Assembly (NCBI GenBank): GCA_963667675.1
Contig: OY763929.1
Span: 1,488,001-1,552,000, forward strand
Direction: 5' to 3'
DNA from: G963667675 sp963667675
Lineage (GTDB): Bacteria; Chloroflexota; Dehalococcoidia; Lucifugimonadales; UBA3495
DNA length: 64,000 nt
The first letter of the stretch is position 1. The number at the start of each line of letters is the position of its first letter. Below the pieces are notes generated by a model, which was not told the DNA's origin, did not search any database, and saw only the letters and a list, made by a program, of their open reading frames with translations. The translations under genes and the position numbers were made by a program. Below are positions 1-7,883 of the stretch, in pieces.

Positions 1-42
1 GTTGGTTTCGCTTAGGCGCCTACCTGTCACCCCGGCGCCATG

Positions 43-164
43 CCTGTCACCCCGAACGGAGTAAGGGGTCTAAAATCCTTGCTGACAGCCAAGTGCGGTG
101 TTGGCGAAGATCGGGACCCGGTCCTGGCCTGGGGTTTGAGATTTCTCGGCTACGCTCGAAATGA
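43..164. repeat. REP-like short palindromes
   Basis: Two imperfect palindromes lie in the first intergenic stretch (1-356). At 43-77 a CTGTCACCCCG arm faces a GGGGTCTAAAATC arm. At 138-164 a GAGATTTCTCGG arm is followed by CTCGAAATGAC, the reverse-strand form of the common 'GTCAT-TCGAG..AATCT' intergenic palindrome. Related units occur at 50754-50785 and 59021-59122. I see no gene in 1-356. Confidence 0.55.
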
Positions 165-204
165 CAGTGTGGCGCGATCTGGATGATAGCGGGGCTGCCG
201 GCGA

Positions 205-234
205 CGTAGGGGCGAAAAATCTTTCGCCCCTACG
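205..234. repeat. Perfect 13-bp inverted repeat hairpin
   Basis: The arms CGTAGGGGCGAAA and TTTCGCCCCTACG are perfect complements around a 4-nt loop. It lies downstream of the 3' end of the metalloprotease lipoprotein gene, which is on the minus strand. It could act as a transcription-stop structure or be a copy of a dispersed palindromic repeat; no T-run follows. Confidence 0.5.
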
Positions 235-356
235 GGATGTGGTTGGCCATAGGGTTGTGATGGAGCTTCGCCGGGGGTTCCGGTTGCTTCTAGCGTATAG
301 GAGTTTTGCGCTCCTGTCCCAGTGTAAATCTGGCATACCTTTATGCTCAATCATGC

Positions 357-1667
357 TCAATTTACCTCTAGGCGTTTGTGGATGAACGGAGACTCCATCA
401 AGAACGCTATGTCCGCCTCGGTAAAGTGGGCGTTGGGATATTTGGTGAACCCCAGCATCATTACGGCGTCATAGTCGCACACATCTTCCAGCCCTTCGTC
501 GCATCCCGGCGGGTGCGGCAGGCCAAGAGCGTGGCCCAACTCGTGTGCCAGCCCACCAATCCATCCCATGTGCGGGCGATAATAACCACAAGACTCATAG
601 CCTTCCGGGTTAGCCAACCCTTCCAAGTCATCCCTGTGCAGAATGGTAATCCCGTAGCCGCCCTTGCCAAGGTCCGACGCCCCGCAAATGAAACCAACGT
701 CGGGATATACCGCCCATACGTAAGCGGGCGTCTCATACCATATCGGTACGCAGTGTTGCAGGTCCTCAATGACACGGTGATAGCCACCATCCCGATCATA
801 ATAGTCCTCTGTGTTGCCAAGGGTGCAATGTTCAGGAATTGGCGACTGAACGTCAAACGTCCACCCGTCTAGCTGCTCCGCATACCATATCTGAACATCC
901 TGGATGGCTTGCTCCACTGCCTTCATGTAGACAGGATTGGGGTCGACGCCCTGCGGCGTCGCATACACAACTCGCACCATGGGCAGCGGGTCGTCGTTGG
1001 CAATAGCGACTGTCGCCGCGCTGGGAGTGCCGACGATATAGTTGCTTGCGGCCTGGACCGTCACCGTAACCGAGCCGTCGGCTTCATGTACGGTATTCTC
1101 CAGCGTCAAGAATCTCAGCGTCGCGCTGTCCCTGCCGCCCCTTACCGTCACCGTCTGGTCTCCCAAGGAACGGTCGGCTATATAGTTTCCCGTCTGTGCT
1201 ACGGAGTAGTTGATGGTCAGGTCAGAGCTTATGGCCGTAGACACTGAGACGGTGAACACCGCATACTGTCCCTCTTCCACGTCGCCCGCTGCGCTGATTG
1301 TCACGGTGGGCGTCGGCTCCGGTGTCGGAGTGGGTGTGGGAGTGGTGGTGGGGGTCGGGACCGGCGTGGCCGTTGGAGTCGGCGAAACTGTCGGCTCTGG
1401 CGTAGTCGGTGGTGAAGACGTCGGGGTCGGCGTGGGGGTTGGGGCAGGCGTCACCGTTGAAATAGGGGTTGGGGTTGCCGAGTGAACTGGTATAGGGGTA
1501 GGCGTTGGAGTAAGCGCCGGTGTTGGCCTGGGTGTCGAGGTAGCCGTCGCAGCCACCGTCGCAATAGCGGTGGGCGGCGGGGTTGTGGGACTTGGCGTTG
1601 GGGATTCGCCCCCGGCACAGGCTATCCCGGCGAGAATACCGAGAAGCAAGACAAGACGAACAAACAT
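357..1667 (-). CDS. Secreted zinc-metalloprotease lipoprotein with Calx-beta domain
   Basis: A 436-residue exported protein. The N-terminus is a lipoprotein signal ending in a lipobox-like LAGIAC (Cys about residue 18). A Thr/Pro/Ala-rich low-complexity linker (about 22-120) follows, then a Calx-beta-like segment (about 122-227, 'VTVRGGRDSATLRFLTLEN' and 'ANDDPLP'). The C-terminal domain carries HELGHALGLPH at about 375, the HExxHxxGxxH zinc site of metzincin-type peptidases, with a possible Met-turn at 'AVMMLGF'. The linker would hold the catalytic domain away from the membrane. The target is unknown. An unrelated cell-surface role is possible, but the zinc motif is complete. Confidence 0.8.
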   Translation of the reverse strand: MFVRLVLLLGILAGIACAGGESPTPSPTTPPPTAIATVAATATSTPRPTPALTPTPTPIPVHSATPTPISTVTPAPTPTPTPTSSPPTTPEPTVSPTPTATPVPTPTTTPTPTPTPEPTPTVTISAAGDVEEGQYAVFTVSVSTAISSDLTINYSVAQTGNYIADRSLGDQTVTVRGGRDSATLRFLTLENTVHEADGSVTVTVQAASNYIVGTPSAATVAIANDDPLPMVRVVYATPQGVDPNPVYMKAVEQAIQDVQIWYAEQLDGWTFDVQSPIPEHCTLGNTEDYYDRDGGYHRVIEDLQHCVPIWYETPAYVWAVYPDVGFICGASDLGKGGYGITILHRDDLEGLANPEGYESCGYYRPHMGWIGGLAHELGHALGLPHPPGCDEGLEDVCDYDAVMMLGFTKYPNAHFTEADIAFLMESPFIHKRLEVN

Positions 1668-1699
1668 GGCGGCGCCCCCTTACGGCGGAGAATCGGCGT

Positions 1700-1813
1700 C
1701 GTCCAAACGACCATATTCCCACGCGAGCCACAAGGGGGCGAGAATCCGAGTCCTCGCTCGATGGCTCCCGTGGTTCTACTCAGGGGGGCAATCCACCCTG
1801 GGTCGTTTGGACG
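1700..1813. repeat. 13-bp inverted repeat pair flanking 88 bp
   Basis: CGTCCAAACGACC at 1700-1712 is the exact reverse complement of GGTCGTTTGGACG at 1801-1813. The pair sits between the metalloprotease lipoprotein start (1667, minus) and the trmD stop (1903). Its role is unknown: a looping operator pair or the ends of a small decayed element are both possible. Confidence 0.45.
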
Positions 1814-1902
1814 GGGGCTATACTACCACAAAGCCGATGCCGGGGCATGGGTGGGGCTATTGGAGCGGTCGTTGGGATGTCGCGGAGCAGCTCGTCGTTG
1901 CG

Positions 1903-2667
1903 TTACTGGGGAGCGTCACCAGGGTCGGTATAGCCCAGCCCGCGGAGGAAATCCAGATCGCCGGCGGTCAACTCTGCTGACCGCAGCAGTTCCGGGCGGC
2001 GTTGGAGGGTGCGGCGCAACGACTCCCGGCGTCGCCACCGGGCTATCTCTTCGTGGTGGCCCGAACGCAGTATCTCCGGGACCTCCATGCCCCGGTACTC
2101 GGCGGGTCGGGTGTACAGGGGGTGCTGCAGCAGGCCCGAGGTGAAGGAGTCTTCCGACACGCTGTCCGGTGAGCCGACGACCCCCGGCGTCAGCCGGGCC
2201 ACCGAGTCCACCAACACCATCGCCGCAGGCTCGCCGCCGGTCAGCACGAAGTCCCCGACGCTTATCTCCCGGGTCGCCAAGCCCTGAGCTACCCGCTCGT
2301 CCACCCCGCCGTAGTGGCCGCAAATCAGTACCAGCGCGGGCGCCTGGGCCAACTCCTCGGCGATGTCCTGGTTGAACAACTCCCCCTGGGGCGACAGCAG
2401 CACTACCGGGATCTGCGGGCGCTGCTCGGCGGGGTACTGCCCCAGCACGTCATCCACCGCCTCAAACACCGGCTCCGGCTTGAGCACCATGCCCGGCCCT
2501 CCGCCGAACTGGTAGTCGTCAGCCGTCCGGTGGGCGTCCCTGGTGTAGTCCCGCAGGTCGGTGACATCAATGGACAGCAGGCCGTTGCCCACGGCCATGC
2601 CCAGCATGCTGTACCGGAATGGGCCGTTAAAGGCCTCTGGGAAGAGGGTCAAGACGTGGAAGCGCAT
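1903..2667 (-). CDS. trmD: tRNA (guanine-37-N1)-methyltransferase
   Basis: A 254-residue SpoU/TrmD (SPOUT) methyltransferase that makes m1G37 in tRNAs reading CUN, CCN and CGG, which prevents +1 frameshifting. The start MRFHVLTLFPEAF, the 'YQFGGGPGMVLKPEP' segment and the knot region 'LICGHYGGVDERV' plus 'ISVGDFVLTGGEPAAM' are all present. The usual GRYEG is GHYGG here. The length is normal for the family. The ATG lies at 2665-2667. It is not next to rimM, rpsP or rplS, its usual partners, so it appears to be a stand-alone unit. Confidence 0.96.
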   Translation of the reverse strand: MRFHVLTLFPEAFNGPFRYSMLGMAVGNGLLSIDVTDLRDYTRDAHRTADDYQFGGGPGMVLKPEPVFEAVDDVLGQYPAEQRPQIPVVLLSPQGELFNQDIAEELAQAPALVLICGHYGGVDERVAQGLATREISVGDFVLTGGEPAAMVLVDSVARLTPGVVGSPDSVSEDSFTSGLLQHPLYTRPAEYRGMEVPEILRSGHHEEIARWRRRESLRRTLQRRPELLRSAELTAGDLDFLRGLGYTDPGDAPQ

Positions 2668-2844
2668 CGCAAAGAGCTACCGACAATAACTTTCGAGGGA
2701 TTTTGTGATGCTAGACAAGGGGACTTTCCTTGTCAAGAAAAGCCTCTCTCCCCTTGCCCGTTAGCATGCCGTAACGTTGGGCGACGACGCCATTTCCCCC
2801 AAAAGTCCTGGCCGAAAAGCGGGAAAGAGGCCGACCATCCTGGC

Positions 2845-2850
2845 TATAAT
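2845..2850 (+). promoter_or_regulatory. Candidate -10 box for the TolB-like gene
   Basis: A consensus TATAAT stands 92 bp before the ATG at 2942, in the 270-bp divergent gap after the trmD start. No convincing -35 lies 17 bp upstream, so this is a weak call. Confidence 0.35.
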
Positions 2851-2941
2851 TTCCTTACCGGCCCTACGTGGGCGGGCCCTCAACTGCTAGACCGTCAGCG
2901 GCGGCGTATCCTGGCTGCCGCTGGCACCTCGGGGGTAGGGG

Positions 2942-3967
2942 ATGAAGTGTGTGGCCCTCTTTCGCTGCTTTGGACTCCTGTTGATTGCCTGCCTGGCTAT
3001 CATTGCCGTAGCCTGCTTTGGCGGGTCGTCGGGAGACAACATAGTCTTCGTGTCCGACATGGACGGGGACGACGAGATATACCTGTTGGACCCGGACGAG
3101 GGGGAACCAGTAAAGCTGACGGATAACCGGTCCAGGGACTTCGACCCCCGGCTGTCGCCCGACGGCAAAAGCGTCGTCTACCTCTCCGGCGAGGCGGGAG
3201 ACCTGACCGTCAACCTGGTGGACAGCGAAGGAGAGACTGTAACCCGGCTCACCAATGACCCCGGCGCGGGAGTCACCCCGCTGTGGTCTCCCGACGGGCG
3301 GCGTTTGGCCTACGTGTCCCAGCGCGACGGCAACCCGGAGGTCTACGTCATGGCCGCCGACGGCAGCGGCGACACCAGGGTCACCTCCAACTCCAAGGAC
3401 GACGTCATCGGTGACTGGTCTCCCGACGGCGAGTGGCTGGTCCTCTACGTCGCCCACGGCGAACCGGAACAGGGGCTGCTATTGCGCAATCCCGACGGCG
3501 TCAACCTGGTCCAGTTAACGTCGGAGCAGGACTCCGGGGCCGTTTGGTCTCCCGACGGCAAGAGCATTGCCTTCGTCAGAAGCGACGGCGAGAACTCTGA
3601 CATCTATGTGGTCAAGACACTGAAGGACGGCACCTGGCAAGACGACACCGAACTCGAGCAGTTGACCCAGCACGAGGCCGCCGACCATTCCCCCGCCTGG
3701 TCTTCCGACAGCGAGACTATCGCCTTTGTTTCCAACCGGGACGGCAACGCCGAGGTGTACACCATGCAGGCCGACGGCTCGAATCAGCGGCGGCTAACCC
3801 GAAACGACGCCGAAGACGTTGCCCCGGTGTGGTCCGAGAACGGCAAGCGCATCGCCTTCGTCTCCTATCTCTTCGGAGCAGGCGAGCTCTTTGTCATGGA
3901 CGCCGACGGGAGCCGGCAGCGGCGGGTAACCAACGACGGGGCTGAGGACCACTCGCCCGATTGGTAG
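2942..3967 (+). CDS. TolB-like WD40/PD40 beta-propeller lipoprotein
   Basis: A 341-residue exported protein: a hydrophobic signal ending in a lipobox-like IAVAC (Cys about 25), then about six propeller blades, each with a WSPDGK-like signature ('LSPDGKSVVY', 'WSPDGRRLAYVSQRDGNPE', 'WSPDGEW', 'WSPDGKSIAFV', 'WSSDSETIAFV', 'WSENGKRIAFV'). It ends in another 'DHSPDW'. The repeats match the PD40/TolB-type propeller used for protein or ligand binding at the cell surface. No Pal or Tol partners are nearby, so a Tol-Pal role is not implied. The start is supported by the signal peptide immediately after the ATG. Confidence 0.85.
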   Translation: MKCVALFRCFGLLLIACLAIIAVACFGGSSGDNIVFVSDMDGDDEIYLLDPDEGEPVKLTDNRSRDFDPRLSPDGKSVVYLSGEAGDLTVNLVDSEGETVTRLTNDPGAGVTPLWSPDGRRLAYVSQRDGNPEVYVMAADGSGDTRVTSNSKDDVIGDWSPDGEWLVLYVAHGEPEQGLLLRNPDGVNLVQLTSEQDSGAVWSPDGKSIAFVRSDGENSDIYVVKTLKDGTWQDDTELEQLTQHEAADHSPAWSSDSETIAFVSNRDGNAEVYTMQADGSNQRRLTRNDAEDVAPVWSENGKRIAFVSYLFGAGELFVMDADGSRQRRVTNDGAEDHSPDW

Positions 3968-4073
3968 GCCCGCGGCGCCCCGACGCAAAGATTGACTCCT
4001 TACGGCGGCTATTGATACCGTAGCCCCAATTTAAGGCAGCCGCGCCTCCAATTGGGACCCATGCGGCCATTGC

Positions 4074-5585
4074 ATGCGGTTATTCAATGCAGCATTTGCC
4101 GGACGCTTCCCCGCGCTGAGGATTGTTGCAGGCGCGCTGGCGCTGGCCGGTCTCACGGTCTACGCTGGATGCAATTCCGTGGAGGACCGGGTGTCGCTCG
4201 GCGGCCTTGGCTCCGGCCCTGAAAACCTTGGGCCGACTACCCTGGAAGAACGGATCGCCGAGGCGGATGTGATAGCCCGGGCGCGGTTCGTGTCAGCCAC
4301 TCCAGTGGCGGCAAGTAGGACAAACCCCGCCCACTACATCGGCGTGGTGGAGCTGCGTTTCCGGGTGTTGGAGTACCTGCGGGGAAGCGGGGCCAATGAG
4401 ATTGTAGCCCTTATCGACGACGAAGGAATCCACTACGACACCAGCGCAAAGGCCTTGGAAGGTGCCAAGGCAATCCGGGATAGGCGGGACACCCAATGGG
4501 ACGGTCGCGAGGCGATACTGTTTCTCCTTGACGATATGCCCGGAAAGCCAAGCACCAGCCAGGCTAACCGATACTGGTTGGGCTTTATCTCCACGTACAC
4601 GGACGGCGACGGTTACACAATAGACAGCGACCACAAGCAATGGCTGCCCGACGCTTCTGCCGGGGGCGCGGGGACGTCCAGCGGGTCCGATACGCAACGC
4701 TTCCTGCTGGCCCCACCGCCACCATCTGGTGGAGCATCGGGCCAGTCCGCGTCTACATCCACAATTACCCTGGCCTCTTTGAAGGCCAAGATTGCGGCGA
4801 ACACGGCGGCAATCGGCGGCTCAGAAGCAATGAAGGAATGCCTCTACCAGAAGCGCAAGTGGGCGCGTGAGGCCCAATATAGGTTTGACAGAATTGGGAC
4901 AGGGAAATACTTCTACATCCGCCACGATGCCGCCATCGGCTCCGGTCTGGCCAAAGGAACGCGGGCGTTCACGGACCCGTATGTAAGCCAGCGTCCTGCA
5001 ACCGCGCCAGCCTCGGCGGGCGACTATCCGCTTACGGGCAGGGACGCGGCGTTGTTCACGACGAAATACCCTGGAGTAGCGGACACGGTGCGCCCCCTGC
5101 CCGCGGGAACGTACAAGTTCTACTACGGCGGGCGGCCCAAGGAATTGATCATCTGCGACGGGCTGCCCAAGCTGGAACAGGAACGGGAAGAAGTCTTCGT
5201 TACCGTCACCGCCCCGACCGGCACGGTCCACGAAGCCTTCTTCGACCCCGTCACGCTGACCGCCGGCGGCGTTGGGGCCAATTCAACGGAGGGGGATCTG
5301 AAACCCGCCGCCTTCACTGTCGGCGGCCAGAGCGTGGAGTTGGAGAGCCTGGCCTGGTCGGGAGGCTCGGCGGTTCTGACCCTGGACACCCACGTCTCCC
5401 TGTCGGGGCAGGCACTGGACGCCATCGCCCTTAACGGGACGGGCGCCGTCACCCTGGCAGTTGCCGACGCCACTGTGGACCAGGCCAACGCAACCTGGAC
5501 CTGGAGCGTTGCCGCTGCGCCGTGGAAGAACGGCGACAAGCTGATGCTGCGGATTCGCCAGAACCAGTCAGAAGAAGGGCAATGA
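4074..5585 (+). CDS. Lipoprotein, first of a tandem paralogous pair
   Basis: A 503-residue exported protein of unknown function. The signal ends in a lipobox-like TVYAGC (Cys about 33). The middle part (about 50-175) contains 'EERIAEADVIARARFV' and 'LEYLRGSGANEIV', resembling the same region of the next gene. The last ~115 residues, from 'TAPTGTVHEAFFDPVTL' to the end, are almost identical to the C-terminus of the next protein. That module looks like an all-beta, Ig-like fold, which is an inference. The stop overlaps the next start as ATGA, so the two genes are very likely co-transcribed. Confidence 0.75.
   Translation: MRLFNAAFAGRFPALRIVAGALALAGLTVYAGCNSVEDRVSLGGLGSGPENLGPTTLEERIAEADVIARARFVSATPVAASRTNPAHYIGVVELRFRVLEYLRGSGANEIVALIDDEGIHYDTSAKALEGAKAIRDRRDTQWDGREAILFLLDDMPGKPSTSQANRYWLGFISTYTDGDGYTIDSDHKQWLPDASAGGAGTSSGSDTQRFLLAPPPPSGGASGQSASTSTITLASLKAKIAANTAAIGGSEAMKECLYQKRKWAREAQYRFDRIGTGKYFYIRHDAAIGSGLAKGTRAFTDPYVSQRPATAPASAGDYPLTGRDAALFTTKYPGVADTVRPLPAGTYKFYYGGRPKELIICDGLPKLEQEREEVFVTVTAPTGTVHEAFFDPVTLTAGGVGANSTEGDLKPAAFTVGGQSVELESLAWSGGSAVLTLDTHVSLSGQALDAIALNGTGAVTLAVADATVDQANATWTWSVAAAPWKNGDKLMLRIRQNQSEEGQ
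5205..5552 (+). repeat. ~348-bp direct repeat, copy A
   Basis: Encodes the shared C-terminal module of the first tandem lipoprotein. It aligns without gaps to 6761-7108 (offset 1556), with only scattered substitutions. Confidence 0.85.
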
Positions 5586-7159
5586 CCGTGACCGGTCTTG
5601 TAAGATGCCGTGACTCGGTTCTCCCAGTGTTGTGCATCGCCCTCGCCGCGGGCCTCCTCGCGGCCTGCAGTGGGGACCAGCCCACCTCCGAAACTGCGCC
5701 GCAAGACATCGGGGTTCAGCCCATATCCGAAACGGCGCCGCAGCCCACCGCAAACCCGGAAATACAATTCGAGCTAAATCCGACCTGGTTCGTTGCCCCC
5801 TCGTTGGAGGAGCAGATATATAACGCACTGACGTCCGACTCGCTGGTGGTGGTCCGGGCGTCGCTGTCGTCCACAACGGCGAGTGCAGAGGCTGTTTCCG
5901 GCGCAACAACCTACCGGCCCGTGCACGAGTTGAAGTTCACCGTCCACGAGTACCTGGAGGGCAGCGGTCCCAGCGAGATTCTGGTGGTGGTACGGGGAGA
6001 TGAGACTTACGCCACGGAGGCCTTGGCGCGCGGCGCGGCCAATTCCGCCGCGTTGAGGCGGAACACCTCCTGGGACAATCGTGAGGCAGTGCTCTTCGTC
6101 GGCTTGGGAGATACGACGGCCGAATCGGACGGAGGAGCATCCACCAGGAAAGCTTCGTTCTCCAGGTCCTCCAACCCCCTGGAGTCGCCGTGGGACTATA
6201 CCGTGGACAACCTGAGCCGGGCCTGGCTGCCGGCCCAAGCTACAACAGGAGGCGCGTCCGGCGAGGCCGCTGACCCTGAGTTCATCACCGATGGGGCGCA
6301 GTCCCCACCCCCGACGATTGCTCTGGCGGCTCTGAAGACTAAGATAGCGGTGTTGAAGGCCGAACTGAAGGCGGGAGAGAGTATCGCGGGATTCAATGAG
6401 TGCATCAGGGGCAGGATTTTACACGAGCGGGTCTATCGCGCAGACCCAGGGGGTCCGCGTCGGAAGGAAAAGGCCCTTGCCTCCGGGCTGACGGTCGGCA
6501 CCGAGGTCTTCAAATATACTGAGCCCTTTCAAGGAGATCCGACTTATAACCGGGGGTGGCTGGACGGCCCTGACTCGAGTCTGTTCCAGGCCGTGACCAT
6601 TGACGACGACAAGGACCCTTGGAACGGGTACAACTTAGGTTTCTCCACGGCGCGGCCTTTGCCAGCAGGCACGTACCGCGTCCACCATGTCTTGCAACAC
6701 TATAAAGACCTCCCGTGCAACTTCAAGCCGAAAGATGCGTATTCGGACTGGAGAGTGACTGTCACCGCCCCCACCGGCACGGTCCACGAAGCCTTCTTCG
6801 ACCCCGTCACGCTGACCGCCGGCGGCGTGGGGGCCAATTCAACGGAAGGAGTCCTGAAACCCGCCGCCTTCACCGCCGGCGGCCAGAACGTGGAATTGGA
6901 GAGCCTGGCCTGGTCGGGAGGCTCGGCGGTTCTGACCCTGGACACCCACGTCTCCCTGTCGGGGAATGCGCTGGACGTCATCGCCCTGGACGGGACGGGC
7001 GCCGTCACCCTGGCGGTTGCCGACGCCGCCGTGGACCAGGCCAACGCAACCTGGACCTGGAGCGTTGCCGCTGCGCCGTGGAAGAACGGCGACAAGCTGA
7101 TGCTCCGGCTCAGGGATGCAACTGCGGCGGCGCCCCCAACACCGGCGCCAACCCCGTAG
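5582..7159 (+). CDS. Lipoprotein, second of a tandem paralogous pair
   Basis: A 525-residue paralogue of the preceding protein. I chose the ATG at 5582 because it overlaps the upstream stop as ATGA and is followed at once by a signal peptide with lipobox-like LLAAC. A longer in-frame ORF from 5522 would bury that signal. The middle region keeps the 'LEEQIYNALTSDSLVVVRA' and 'VHEYLEGSGPSEILVVV' blocks of the paralogue. The C-terminal ~115 residues are near-identical to it, and a short Pro-rich tail follows. The function is unknown; a surface or cell-wall role is inferred from the lipid anchor. Confidence 0.75.
   Translation: MTVTGLVRCRDSVLPVLCIALAAGLLAACSGDQPTSETAPQDIGVQPISETAPQPTANPEIQFELNPTWFVAPSLEEQIYNALTSDSLVVVRASLSSTTASAEAVSGATTYRPVHELKFTVHEYLEGSGPSEILVVVRGDETYATEALARGAANSAALRRNTSWDNREAVLFVGLGDTTAESDGGASTRKASFSRSSNPLESPWDYTVDNLSRAWLPAQATTGGASGEAADPEFITDGAQSPPPTIALAALKTKIAVLKAELKAGESIAGFNECIRGRILHERVYRADPGGPRRKEKALASGLTVGTEVFKYTEPFQGDPTYNRGWLDGPDSSLFQAVTIDDDKDPWNGYNLGFSTARPLPAGTYRVHHVLQHYKDLPCNFKPKDAYSDWRVTVTAPTGTVHEAFFDPVTLTAGGVGANSTEGVLKPAAFTAGGQNVELESLAWSGGSAVLTLDTHVSLSGNALDVIALDGTGAVTLAVADAAVDQANATWTWSVAAAPWKNGDKLMLRLRDATAAAPPTPAPTP
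6761..7108 (+). repeat. ~348-bp direct repeat, copy B
   Basis: Second copy of the C-terminal module DNA, about 1.2 kb after the end of copy A. The flanking coding regions have diverged far more than the repeat itself. Confidence 0.85.
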
Positions 7160-7267
7160 TTCCCGGTAGACCCCTGCCGCCGCGGGTGCTACACTCCCCG
7201 CGTCACCCGCCTTGCCGCAAGCGTCCCCGCCCAAGTACGCAGTCTGGTTGGCCACAGCGAGTAACCC

Positions 7268-7861
7268 ATGCAATACCAGTCCATAGCGCCGATGATGAGC
7301 CAGCTATGGTCGCCCATGGCCGCGGTGACCAGTTGCTGGCAGGGCAAGCTCAACGCCCAGATAGTCGTGGCCGTCGGCGGCTCGTCCATCGTGCCCAGCC
7401 AGCCCCGCGTCGCCGTGCAGATTTACAAGAGCAATTTCACCCACGACCAGGTCTACCGCAGCGGTGTTTTCGCCGTTAATTTCCTGAGGCGGGACCAGCT
7501 TCACCTGATACCGGCCTTCGGCCTGGTGTCGGGTAGAGACACTGACAAGATCGCGGGCATAGCCCACCGCCCCGGCGAGACTGGCTGCCCGGTGCTTGAC
7601 GAGTGCTGGGGCTACCTGGACTGCCGCGTCGTCAACGCCATGGACGGCGGGGACATGACCTGCTTTCTGGCCGAGGTCGTGGCCGGCGAATGCAGGAATG
7701 AAGAGGGCCCGTTGTGGTGGCGGGATGCCGCCCGTCAGCTTCCCCAGGACGTAATGCAGGAGTGGGACCGTAAAATCCAGGGCGAAATCCAGTTTTCGAC
7801 CTCTCGCATGAAGGACATCAGCCCCGTTTCCTGGGACCCCGGGTCCCTTAGCCAGTCCTGA
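7268..7861 (+). CDS. Flavin reductase-like (FMN-binding split barrel) protein
   Basis: A 197-residue protein matching the flavin reductase-like fold: an N-terminal 'AAVTSCWQGKLNAQ' with the following strand, 'RVAVQIYKSNFTHDQVYRSG' and 'FAVNFLRRDQ' (the usual P-K-S-T-..-I-..-G-F-V-N core), then a C-terminal 'DGGDMTCFLAEVVAGE' corresponding to the HxLFVGEV strand. Such proteins bind FMN and reduce flavins or act as coenzyme F420/FMN oxidoreductases; the substrate here is unknown. It ends 22 bp before the next gene and may be co-transcribed with it. Confidence 0.7.
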   Translation: MQYQSIAPMMSQLWSPMAAVTSCWQGKLNAQIVVAVGGSSIVPSQPRVAVQIYKSNFTHDQVYRSGVFAVNFLRRDQLHLIPAFGLVSGRDTDKIAGIAHRPGETGCPVLDECWGYLDCRVVNAMDGGDMTCFLAEVVAGECRNEEGPLWWRDAARQLPQDVMQEWDRKIQGEIQFSTSRMKDISPVSWDPGSLSQS

Positions 7862-7883
7862 CTCCCGGTTTGGACTCGCCGCG

